From: Pseudomonadota bacterium
GTDB lineage: Bacteria > Desulfobacterota > Desulfarculia > Desulfarculales > JAHJDS01
Reading direction: 5' to 3'
NCBI GenBank assembly: GCA_018812395.1
Contig: JAHJDS010000096.1
Location: 1 to 5,116 of the forward strand
DNA length: 5,116 nucleotides
The translations under genes and the position numbers were made by a program. Position 1 is the first letter of the stretch. Each line of letters opens with the position of its first letter. The notes beneath the pieces are model-generated. The model saw only the letters and a program-made list of their open reading frames with translations, searched no databases and was not told where the DNA came from. This document shows positions 1 through 4,615 of this stretch, piece after piece.

Positions 1-88
1 CCTTCTGGCCATCTGACTGCCTCCTGCAGGGCAGCCTAGCACTCAAACCCTCAACAGGGCCAATGTCTCAGCTTACAGGGGGCCGGAA

Positions 89-165
89 CAGAAGCGCCTG
101 AAAGTTGGCTTGGCAACCCCCAGGCGATGTAGTTGTAGTGCCGCGTCTGCGGTATAATACCGCCT
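89..165 (+). repeat. Upstream repeated element, copy 1 (leader/promoter of the XRE-cupin gene)
   Basis: This is the first of three related copies in the window; the others are at 2179-2250 and 3494-3557. Bases 89-116 match 2179-2206 at 25 of 28 positions, including the block TTGGCTTGGCAA. After a variable part come a hairpin, CCGC-GTCT-GCGG (141-152), and the block TATAATACCG (153-162). The segment AGGCG (122-126) can pair with CGCCT (161-165), enclosing that hairpin. TATAAT at 153-158 is a perfect -10 hexamer but has only a weak upstream partner (TAGTTG at 130-135, 17-base spacer). The copy ends just before the ribosome binding site AAGAGG (166-171). Promoter or RNA leader cannot be decided from sequence alone. 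Confidence 0.65.
149..163. promoter_or_regulatory. Dyad-symmetric site over the -10 of the XRE-cupin gene
   Basis: GCGGTAT-A-ATACCGC is a perfect inverted repeat with 7-base arms around one central base, and it contains the TATAAT hexamer. A dyad covering the -10 just upstream of a repressor gene is the usual layout for autoregulation by an XRE dimer. Only this copy of the repeated element has the full symmetry, so it may be specific to this gene. Binding by the product of the next gene is inference. Confidence 0.5.
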
Positions 166-179
166 AAGAGGATCTAGAA

Positions 180-704
180 ATGAAAGAGCTAGGAGCCAAA
201 ATCAGATTTCAGCGCAAGGCACTGGGCCATACCCTCAAGAGTTTGGCCGACGAACTGGATATCTCTGTCATGACCTTGCAGCGCATCGAGACCGGTCAGA
301 TCTCCCCCTCGGTGGCCCTGATGCAGAAGATCGCCCAGGAATTGAAAAAGCCCATGTCCTTCTTCGTCCACGAGCGGGAGGCCTCATTTGTCCACCTGGC
401 CGCGGACGATCTGAGGGTATATAGCCAGGGGGGTGTCGAACTAAGCGAGGTTTTCCCCCAAGGGGCGGTCGACAACCGGATCAGCGTATTCGTCACCCGG
501 GCCAAGGACGGCCGGATCATCAAACCCCGCACCACGAACAGCCGACAGTTCATCTACCAGATCTCCGGCGGCCTCGATATCACCCACGAGGGCAAATCCA
601 TGAGTCTACAACCGGGTGAAGCGATCTACTTCGACGCCGCCGCCGACCAGACCTTTATGGCCAAGGGCGACTCGGTCTCGGTCCAGGTGGTCATTCGAAA
701 GTAA
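180..704 (+). CDS. XRE family transcriptional regulator with C-terminal cupin domain
   Basis: The 174-residue protein has a lambda-repressor-like helix-turn-helix at about residues 4-60; the SLADELDISVMTLQRIETG stretch is the typical turn and recognition helix. A small single-domain cupin fold follows at about 117-172 (SGGLDITHEGKSMSLQPGEA, then YFDAAADQ). Such proteins are cytoplasmic DNA-binding regulators whose cupin part senses a small ligand. The usual metal-binding residues are missing: the HxH...E region of motif 1 reads TNSRQFIYQISG, and the expected PH of motif 2 is ADQ. The cupin therefore probably does not bind a metal. The start is supported by AAGAGG (166-171), 8 bases before the ATG. 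The gene sits behind copy 1 of the repeated element and a dyad over the -10, so autoregulation is likely. No clear terminator follows, so read-through into the next gene 92 bases on is possible. The target genes and ligand are unknown. Confidence 0.9.
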   Translation: MKELGAKIRFQRKALGHTLKSLADELDISVMTLQRIETGQISPSVALMQKIAQELKKPMSFFVHEREASFVHLAADDLRVYSQGGVELSEVFPQGAVDNRISVFVTRAKDGRIIKPRTTNSRQFIYQISGGLDITHEGKSMSLQPGEAIYFDAAADQTFMAKGDSVSVQVVIRK

Positions 705-796
705 TTCCCAGTTACTGAGTTCCTGGTCATAGGGAGAGTTTCAGCTTCTCTTCAATGGCTTGCGGAAGGCGTAAGCGACAGAGCTGACAAAGACCG

Positions 797-1444
797 ATGT
801 CAAGACAAAAAATGGATACTCAGAAGATAGCTTGGTCTGGTCGTTTAATATCAGTCCAACCTCGAATCCGTCTGACACGGTCTTTTGATCAACGACAGCA
901 TACCTACCAAGGATATGTACTGGGGATTGAAGGTAAATGTGGGGAGGAAACCGGCGAGTTCCTGATCGCCGTCGGCAAATCAGCACGAGAAAAATATAGA
1001 TTTCAAGCAGGCATGGTGGTCAGCGGGTTTTCGGTACCGGTTGCTGACCAGAGGCTTGAGACAGCTGGGTTCTACAAGACGAGTGGGATCAAGATCGTTA
1101 AAAGTGCCGAGGAGGTTCCTTCCGAAGGTCCACCTTTGCTAGGAGTGCCACCTGAGTTAGAGGCCTACAGGGAACGAGGCCATCGACGTCTGGACGCCAG
1201 GACCTATGCAGCGAAATGTATTGCCTGCATTTGGGGCTGTCGAATGCCAGTGGAGATCATCGTCGACCACTGGATTCCGTCCCAGAAAAGGTACCGGTTC
1301 GAGACATTCTGCTATGGCCCGAAAAGCTGCCTCCTTTATAAGGCTGGACCTACGAGAAAAGTGCCTGGCCGGCGGGGCATGACCTGGGAGGAAGAGGACT
1401 GGGTGGATGAAGAGGCGACAGGGCATAGGGTGGCGGATGAGTGA
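797..1444 (+). CDS. Conserved-type protein of unknown function with a cysteine cluster (putative zinc site)
   Basis: I do not recognise a named family for this 215-residue protein. The N-terminal part (about 11-102: WSGRLISVQPRIRLTRSFDQ, then YQGYVLGIEG and MVVSGFSVPV) alternates beta-strand-like stretches and would fit a small beta-barrel such as an OB-fold; this is inference. The C-terminal half has five cysteines in a compact array: C141-x2-C144-x3-C148, then C172-x5-C178, with H158 between. This looks like a structural zinc or, less likely, an iron-sulfur site. The end is acidic (MTWEEEDWVDEEATGHR, 195-211). There is no signal peptide or membrane segment, so it is probably cytoplasmic. 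No strong Shine-Dalgarno precedes the ATG, and another ATG lies five codons in (812), so the exact start is uncertain. It follows the XRE-cupin gene on the same strand by 92 bases and may be cotranscribed. A role in nucleic-acid binding is a guess. Confidence 0.75.
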   Translation: MSRQKMDTQKIAWSGRLISVQPRIRLTRSFDQRQHTYQGYVLGIEGKCGEETGEFLIAVGKSAREKYRFQAGMVVSGFSVPVADQRLETAGFYKTSGIKIVKSAEEVPSEGPPLLGVPPELEAYRERGHRRLDARTYAAKCIACIWGCRMPVEIIVDHWIPSQKRYRFETFCYGPKSCLLYKAGPTRKVPGRRGMTWEEEDWVDEEATGHRVADE

Positions 1445-1607
1445 TCAAACAACAGGTTGGGCGCTCTCGACCGGCCTCTAAATTTTTTTAACCCAAGCCT
1501 CTGCTGGACTGTGCTAATAATTTGCAAAGCTCGGTGAAAATGTGACAATTACTTGGGTCATCCTCAAAAGACCAATTTTTTTAAGGATTCCACCCAGCGC
1601 GACACCT

Positions 1608-1636
1608 CTAAATTTGGTCACGCGTGACAACTTTAG
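1608..1636. promoter_or_regulatory. 29-base imperfect palindrome, candidate operator
   Basis: CTAAATTTGGTCACG (1608-1622) is followed at once by CGTGACAACTTTAG (1623-1636). The two halves are inverted copies apart from one mismatch and one extra base. The central 12 bases, GTCACGCGTGAC (1617-1628), are a perfect palindrome. It lies about 60 bases upstream of the -35 of the IHF-like gene. It could be a dimer-binding operator, or a cruciform or hairpin. There is no adjacent T-run, so it is not an intrinsic terminator. Confidence 0.5.
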
Positions 1637-1695
1637 GCCGACCTTCCTTGGACCTGAATCGGTATCGAGGGAATTCCATTTTCTACCCATTTTCA

Positions 1696-1724
1696 TTGCT
1701 CCAACCACTTAATTATGCTACCAT
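1696..1724 (+). promoter_or_regulatory. Sigma-70-type promoter of the IHF-like gene
   Basis: TTGCTC (1696-1701) and TACCAT (1719-1724) are separated by 17 bases. A TG two bases before the -10 (ATTATGCTACCAT) gives an extended -10. Transcription would start near 1731, leaving a leader of about 30 bases with GGGAG (1750-1754) five bases before the ATG at 1760. Confidence 0.6.
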
Positions 1725-1759
1725 TATTCCAGTTCGTCTAATTTATTCTGGGAGTCGAC

Positions 1760-2098
1760 ATGACCATCACTAAAGAAGACCTCATCAACGCCGTGGCCAA
1801 CCGCGCAGACTTGAGTCAGACCCATTCCCGGAAGGTGGTCGAGTCCTTTCTGGAGATCATGAAGTCTACCCTCGAACGCGGCGAGAACATCCTTGTCACC
1901 GGTTTCGGAAAATTCGAGGTCAGGAATAAGCGGGCCAGGATAGGTCGAAATCCAAAAAACGGCGTCCCTGCGACTATTCGGGCCCGTCGGGTGGTGGTGT
2001 TTAAGACCTCGGCAGTCTTTAGGGAAAGACTGAATGGCGGGAAATTTTCAGTAGCTGTAGCAGTAAATCCAGAAAGAGGGAGGTGTTCGCACACATAG
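1760..2098 (+). CDS. IHF/HU family DNA-bending protein (integration host factor subunit-like)
   Basis: This nucleoid-associated protein of the IHF/HU family binds DNA as a dimer and bends it, acting in transcription, recombination and replication. Residues 1-92 follow the family throughout: N-terminal helices (TKEDLINAVANRADLSQTHS), the LVTGFGKFEVR strand and turn, and the DNA-binding arm with GRNPKNG (62-68). In the family the proline of that motif (P65) wedges between base pairs. ARRVVVFKTSAVFRERLN (75-92) closes the fold. At 112 residues it is longer than the usual 90-100. The last 20 residues (GGKFSVAVAVNPERGRCSHT) do not look like the family and form an extension. The start has a good ribosome binding site (GGGAG) and an extended -10 promoter. 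The partner (alpha or beta) type cannot be decided, so no symbol is given. It stands alone between long non-coding stretches. Confidence 0.92.
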   Translation: MTITKEDLINAVANRADLSQTHSRKVVESFLEIMKSTLERGENILVTGFGKFEVRNKRARIGRNPKNGVPATIRARRVVVFKTSAVFRERLNGGKFSVAVAVNPERGRCSHT

Positions 2099-2166
2099 AA
2101 AAATCCTGGGTTTTTGAGGCTGACCATGATAATTTTTAATTCAGAGAGAGGAGAGTCAAGGCAAAG

Positions 2167-2190
2167 CAGGCCTTTTCACCGAAGGGCCTG
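2167..2190 (+). other. Hairpin at the head of repeat copy 2
   Basis: CAGGCCTT (2167-2174) pairs with AAGGGCCTG (2182-2190), with a single bulged base and a loop of 7 bases. Only four A residues follow, so it is not an intrinsic terminator for the IHF-like gene. It overlaps the start of repeated element copy 2. The matching place in copy 1 (CAGG at about 76-79 with CCTG at 97-100) can also pair, but less well. Confidence 0.4.
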
Positions 2191-2250
2191 AAAATTGGCT
2201 TGGCAAGTAGGAAACGAGGCTGTCTCGCTGCGTCTGCAGCATAATTCCGT
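2179..2250 (+). repeat. Upstream repeated element, copy 2 (leader of the AEC permease gene)
   Basis: The first part (2179-2206) is nearly identical to copy 1. The rest (from GGAAACG at 2210 to ATTCCG at 2244-2249) is closest to copy 3, with GGAAACG, GCTGT, GCATRATTCCG in the same order and spacing. The inner hairpin is GCTGC-GTCT-GCAGC (2227-2240), and GGAA (2210-2213) can pair with TTCC (2245-2248). The hexamer equivalent to TATAAT is CATAAT (2240-2245). It ends 68 bases before the permease start. Confidence 0.65.
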
Positions 2251-2317
2251 TTGAAGCGATTCCCATCCGTTGAAGGGTTTGCACAAGTCCTGGAGCGGCC
2301 CTGTTGTTGAGGGACTT

Positions 2318-3259
2318 ATGCCCAACTTAGCAACCGTGTTTATCTGCATGCTCGCTGGTTATCTCTTACGGGTCAGCAATAAGCTCCCCGGTCAGAGCGC
2401 CAAGGTGCTCAATACCTTTGTCATATATGTGGCGTTCCCGGCCCTAGTTATCCATCACGTGCCAGCCACTCTGGAGCAGTCCGGCATAACCATGAAGCTT
2501 CTTGTCCCGGTCTCCATGCCCTGGCTCCTAGTCTTCGTGGCGTTCTTAGTTTTCAGCCTCCTCGGGCGGGCCTTGAAATGGAGGCCGGAAACAGTAGGCG
2601 CCTTGGTCCTCACCGCTGGCTTTGCTAATACGTCCTTTGTCGGCTTTCCAATATTGGAGGCACTGCTTGGGCCCGACGCGATCAAGACCGGGATCATCAT
2701 TTCCCAAGCCGGTTCTTTCCTGGCCTTGTCTACCGCGGGGCTAATTTTGGCCTCATTCTATTCTAAACACGACGCATCGCTCAGCGGAATCGCTAAACGG
2801 TTGTTTCAGTTTCCTCCTTTTTTGGCGATGCTGTTATCCGTGGTTATCTACCTTCTGGGCATAGATCTGCCGGATTCGGTGGATGCCGTGCTAATCAAGC
2901 TGGCGGCGGCACTGGTGCCGGTTGCCTTGGTCGCCGTTGGCAGCCAAATCCGCTTTGACTCTAAGTTGATTAAGTTTCACAAGGCGCCTCTGTTGATCGG
3001 CCTGAGCTACAAGCTTATTCTGGCTCCGATCATTTTTGGGCTGCTCTATGTGTGGATCTTGCACGATTATAGCTCGATAGCGGAGATTTCCGTGCTTGAA
3101 TCGGCCATGGCACCCATGATCACAGGCGCTATTGTCGCAGCGCAGTTCGAGCTGGATGAGGAACTGGCTTATTTGCTGGTCGGCATCGGCATACCTCTTT
3201 CTCTCCTGACCGTGCCGGGATGGTTCTTGGTCGCGCAAACCATATTCGGTAAGACTTGA
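2318..3259 (+). CDS. AEC (auxin efflux carrier) family transporter
   Basis: This is a membrane permease of the AEC family (TC 2.A.69), whose bacterial members export or exchange organic acids and similar solutes; the substrate here cannot be read from the sequence. The 313-residue product is hydrophobic with about ten membrane segments, roughly at 1-20, 28-48, 58-82, 92-112, 118-143, 162-180, 188-210, 220-245, 255-280 and 285-308. Family hallmarks are NTFVIYVAFPALV near 32-44, the ANTSFVGFPILEALLG segment near 100-116, and ESAMAPMITGAIVAAQF near 265-281 before the last helices. I place the start at ATG 2318 rather than the TTG 16 codons upstream: the ATG has GAGGG (2309-2313) close before it, and the protein then opens with a typical first helix (MPNLATVFICMLAGYLL). 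Length is normal for the family. It lies behind copy 2 of the repeated element and has no clear terminator of its own. Confidence 0.9.
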   Translation: MPNLATVFICMLAGYLLRVSNKLPGQSAKVLNTFVIYVAFPALVIHHVPATLEQSGITMKLLVPVSMPWLLVFVAFLVFSLLGRALKWRPETVGALVLTAGFANTSFVGFPILEALLGPDAIKTGIIISQAGSFLALSTAGLILASFYSKHDASLSGIAKRLFQFPPFLAMLLSVVIYLLGIDLPDSVDAVLIKLAAALVPVALVAVGSQIRFDSKLIKFHKAPLLIGLSYKLILAPIIFGLLYVWILHDYSSIAEISVLESAMAPMITGAIVAAQFELDEELAYLLVGIGIPLSLLTVPGWFLVAQTIFGKT

Positions 3260-3341
3260 GGACTTGACTATTCACCGTCAGCGGAAATGGCATACGGGGC
3301 TAGAAATAACTAAGTTAGAGGATTTGACCCAGGCGTACGCG

Positions 3342-3376
3342 CTCGACCCGACCCTCTCGGCGGCTAGGTCGGCGAG
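3342..3376 (+). other. Bulged stem-loop in the intergenic region
   Basis: CTCGACCCGACC (3342-3353) pairs with GGTCGGCGAG (3367-3376): ten base pairs with a two-base bulge and a 13-base loop. No T-run follows on either strand, so it is not a standard intrinsic terminator. It may mark the 3' end of the permease transcript or be a processed RNA structure. Confidence 0.4.
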
Positions 3377-3441
3377 ATGGGCAATCATAACCAGGCGGCA
3401 TGCTCTCCTATCGGGAAAATGATCTACTTCGATGCTGACTG

Positions 3442-3450
3442 TGCTATTAT
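3442..3450 (+). promoter_or_regulatory. Possible extended -10 promoter
   Basis: TGC-TATTAT has the TGn extension and a -10 hexamer with five of six consensus bases. No convincing -35 lies 16-18 bases upstream. If used, it would make a leader of about 147 bases for the secreted 164-residue protein, and this leader would contain the whole of repeat copy 3 as RNA. Confidence 0.35.
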
Positions 3451-3493
3451 TGATGCTTAGCAGAAGCGTTGGGACGGGGCGCTACATTAAAAC

Positions 3494-3557
3494 ACCGCTG
3501 ACCTGGCTCAGCATTGGGGAAACGGAGCTGTGTCGCAGCGACTGCGGCATGATTCCG
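3494..3557 (+). repeat. Upstream repeated element, copy 3 (leader of the 164-residue secreted protein gene)
   Basis: Copy 3 aligns with copy 2 from GCTGA (3497) through GGAAACGGAGCTGTGTCG (3518-3535) to GGCATGATTCCG (3546-3557), with a two-base gap near the start. The hairpin is present with changed bases (CGCAG-CGA-CTGCG, 3534-3546). GGAA (3518-3521) can pair with TTCC (3553-3556), as in copy 2. The -10-like hexamer is degraded to CATGAT (3548-3553). It ends 46 bases before the start codon. Confidence 0.55.
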
Positions 3558-3573
3558 GATTAAAAGAATCCGG
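3555..3573 (+). other. 7-bp hairpin in the leader
   Basis: CCGGATT (3555-3561) and AATCCGG (3567-3573) pair perfectly around the loop AAAAG. It overlaps the last bases of repeat copy 3, so forming it would compete with the outer GGAA/TTCC pairing of that copy. It is 18 bases upstream of the ribosome binding site and has no T-run. Confidence 0.45.
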
Positions 3574-3603
3574 TAGTGGGGATGTCTTTTCAAGGAGGTT
3601 GTC

Positions 3604-4098
3604 ATGAAAAGAACCATCGTGGTGTTGATCGGGATATCCTTTTTGGCCATGGCCCTTTCAGGGTCGGCCGCGGCTGTAACGGCCAAAGACATGGCCAAGT
3701 TCCTGCCGGCAGAACTGGCGGGGTTCAAGGCCCCAATGCAGGTGATAGCCCACGACATGAAGATGAAGACTTACACCATCAGCGCTGCCTCCAGAGTCTA
3801 CATGAAAGGTCAGACCAAGGTGAGGATAGCTTTGACGTCTGGCCCCATTGTCAAGAGCCTGGCCAAAATGGCGGGCATGAAGATTTCAACGGACACCCCC
3901 ACCAGTCGAGTCAAATCCATCAAGGTGGCCGGGTTCAACGCCCTAGAGAGTTACAACAAAAAGATGAAACATCTAACTGTTCAGGTCTTCGTGTCGAATC
4001 TGATCATGGTCCAGACCCAGATGGAAAGCAGTGATCCAGGGGCGGCATTGACTCTGCTCAAGGCAATGGACCTCAAGGGGCTGTCCAAGTTGAAGTGA
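3604..4098 (+). CDS. Small secreted (periplasmic) lysine-rich protein of unknown function
   Basis: The 164-residue protein begins with a clear Sec signal peptide: K2-R3, a hydrophobic core (about 5-20) and a probable signal peptidase I cut after SAAA (residue 24). The mature part is about 140 residues and basic, with many lysines. It opens with KFLPAELAGFKAP (32-44), continues with an ASRVYMKGQTKVRIALTSGP strand pair (62-81), a short helix (83-91), then KVAGFNALESYNKKMKHLTVQVFVSNLIMVQTQ in segments (107-139), and ends in a helix containing the DPGAALTLLKAMDLKGL region (144-160). This order (an LPxxLxGF opening, SRxY, a beta-rich middle, a final helix) resembles small periplasmic proteins of uncharacterised families, recalled only loosely. 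There are no cysteines and no catalytic motif. The start has an excellent ribosome binding site, AAGGAGG (3592-3598), five bases before the ATG. It follows copy 3 of the repeated element. A product read in the +3 frame over the same DNA is a shadow. Confidence 0.85.
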   Translation: MKRTIVVLIGISFLAMALSGSAAAVTAKDMAKFLPAELAGFKAPMQVIAHDMKMKTYTISAASRVYMKGQTKVRIALTSGPIVKSLAKMAGMKISTDTPTSRVKSIKVAGFNALESYNKKMKHLTVQVFVSNLIMVQTQMESSDPGAALTLLKAMDLKGLSKLK

Positions 4099-4182
4099 AC
4101 CGGATTAGTTCAATTTGATCGGATACTGAGCCATGCGGTCGTTGCGATTCGGCGGCCTGTAGGAGGGAATGGTCTAGGCGTG

Positions 4183-4215
4183 AAAAAACACCCTGGCCCA
4201 CGGCAGACCAGGGTG
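4183..4215 (-). terminator. Intrinsic terminator of the minus-strand PQPxPP gene
   Basis: CACCCTGG (4189-4196) and CCAGGGTG (4208-4215) form a perfect 8-bp stem with an 11-base loop. Read on the minus strand, the stem is followed directly by TTTTTT (complement of A4183-A4188). It lies 28 bases after the stop codon of the minus-strand gene. The plus strand has no T-run, so it does not serve the converging gene to the left. Confidence 0.88.
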
Positions 4216-4242
4216 GGTTGAGTTACGACGTCAGGCCTTAGC

Positions 4243-4581
4243 CTATCGAAAGTTCCTTCTTCGAATGTGGCGGCCGTGGCCTTTACCGTGGAAACGATTC
4301 ACCCGATAGACGGGCCTGGGAATGGGAATGGGTAAAGTTCCTCGATAGGCGGGCCGGTGGATGGGAATGGGTAAGGCTCCCCGATATGCGGACCGGGGAT
4401 TGATTCCTCGATGCCGCCGGTAGGAGTCCGGTGGCTCAGGCTGTGGGCTGAGACCTCTGATTTGGAGTTGGCTGGTTGGTGGCAATGGTTGAGGCGAGAT
4501 TGCCGATGCCGTACCGGCCATAGACGCGATGACCCCTAGTGCGATAGCAACGGTCAACACGCGCCGAATTGTCTTGTTCAT
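4243..4581 (-). CDS. Small secreted protein with PQPxPP motifs and a tandem-repeat basic C-terminus
   Basis: The 112-residue product starts with a Sec signal peptide: MNKTIRRV, a hydrophobic core at about 8-20, and a probable cut after ASA (residue 27). The mature N-terminus carries two proline motifs, SPQPLPP (29-35) and SPQPEPPD (44-51). A repeat region follows with two 13-residue units, GALPIPIHRPAYR and GTLPIPIPRPVYR (68-93). The end is very basic (RFHGKGHGRHIRRRNFR). No fold or enzyme motif is visible; it is probably disordered and exported. Short secreted proteins with PQPxPP motifs are known as hypothetical proteins with no assigned role. I chose the ATG at 4581, because GGAG (4592-4589 on the minus strand) lies seven bases before it and the signal peptide starts there. 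An upstream in-frame ATG at 4620 adds 13 residues of no signal-peptide character and lies in leader structure. It has its own terminator and converges on the plus-strand secreted protein gene. Confidence 0.78.
   Translation of the reverse strand: MNKTIRRVLTVAIALGVIASMAGTASAISPQPLPPTSQLQIRGLSPQPEPPDSYRRHRGINPRSAYRGALPIPIHRPAYRGTLPIPIPRPVYRVNRFHGKGHGRHIRRRNFR
4304..4420. repeat. 39-bp tandem repeat, about 2.5 units, inside the PQPxPP gene
   Basis: Units begin at 4304, 4343 and 4382 with CGATAGA, CGATAGG and CGATATG. Each of the first two is 39 bases and contains GGGAATGGGTAA. The third diverges after about 18 bases. The period is 13 codons, so unit number can change without breaking the frame. 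The copies differ at several positions, so the duplication is not very recent. Confidence 0.8.
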
Positions 4582-4588
4582 GTTTTCG

Positions 4589-4615
4589 CTCCGTATAGTC
4601 CGAGTCATTTCGGAG
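4589..4615 (-). promoter_or_regulatory. Possible hairpin closing the ribosome binding site of the PQPxPP gene
   Basis: On the minus-strand transcript, CTCCG (4615-4611) can pair with CGGAG (4593-4589), which contains the Shine-Dalgarno GGAG of the gene. An inner pairing TCCGA/TCGGA-type (around 4597-4613) is also possible. The stem is only five base pairs, so the effect may be small. Confidence 0.35.

Larger units (their letters stand above)
1445..1759. other. Non-coding stretch: palindrome, T-tracts and promoter of the IHF-like gene
   Basis: I see no credible gene in these 315 bases, which are AT-richer than their surroundings. They hold two seven-T tracts (1483-1489 and 1576-1582), an 11-base direct repeat CCTCTAAATTT (1475-1485 and 1605-1615), an inverted pair ACCCAAG/CTTGGGT (1491-1497 and 1553-1559), a 29-base imperfect palindrome (1608-1636), and the promoter and ribosome binding site of the next gene. 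GGCC-TCTAAA near 1473 and TTTAGGCC at 1632-1639 form a loose outer inverted repeat, so a decayed MITE-like element is possible but not demonstrated. Confidence 0.6.
3260..3603. other. Non-coding stretch: hairpin, possible promoter and repeat copy 3
   Basis: No gene is supported in these 344 bases. They hold a tandem 8-mer at the end of the permease gene (GACTTGAG at 3253-3260, GACTTGAC at 3261-3268), a bulged 10-bp hairpin (3342-3376), a weak extended -10 (3442-3450), repeated element copy 3 (3494-3557) and a 7-bp hairpin (3555-3573). The final bases carry a strong ribosome binding site for the next gene. Confidence 0.6.

Noticed and set aside
1..88. Short inverted repeats (CTGCC/GGCAG near 17-34, CCCT/AGGG near 47-58)
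   Set aside because: The stems are only 4-5 bp, have no T-run and no gene end is visible before them, so no function can be supported.
104..120. Sigma-54 promoter in the TTGGCTTGGCAA block
   Set aside because: TGGC is present but the GC of the -12 element is not at the required distance in copies 1 and 2, and copy 3 does not restore it.
89..165. Known riboswitch (cyclic-di-GMP, cobalamin, fluoride, SAM types) in the repeated element
   Set aside because: I compared the conserved core sequences of these classes as I remember them and none is present. A formal Rfam search was not possible here.
741..986. 81-codon minus-strand open frame opposite the start of the cysteine-cluster gene
   Set aside because: It has no Shine-Dalgarno of note and no family-like pattern, and lies antisense to a better-supported gene.
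2270..2317. TTG start giving the AEC permease 16 more residues
   Set aside because: The extra residues (KGLHKSWSGPVVEGL) do not fit the family's N-terminus and TTG is a weak start. The ATG at 2318 has GAGGG close before it and begins the first membrane helix.
1508..3446. Shared ACTGTGCTA at 1508-1516 and 3438-3446 as a repeated regulatory site
   Set aside because: A nine-base match is expected many times by chance in a window of this size, and the flanks do not agree.
3576..4034. 152-codon open frame on the plus strand
   Set aside because: It overlaps the secreted 164-residue gene in another frame, is full of Gly, Gln, His and Arg without a fold pattern, and has no ribosome binding site. 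The other frame has a strong site and a signal peptide.
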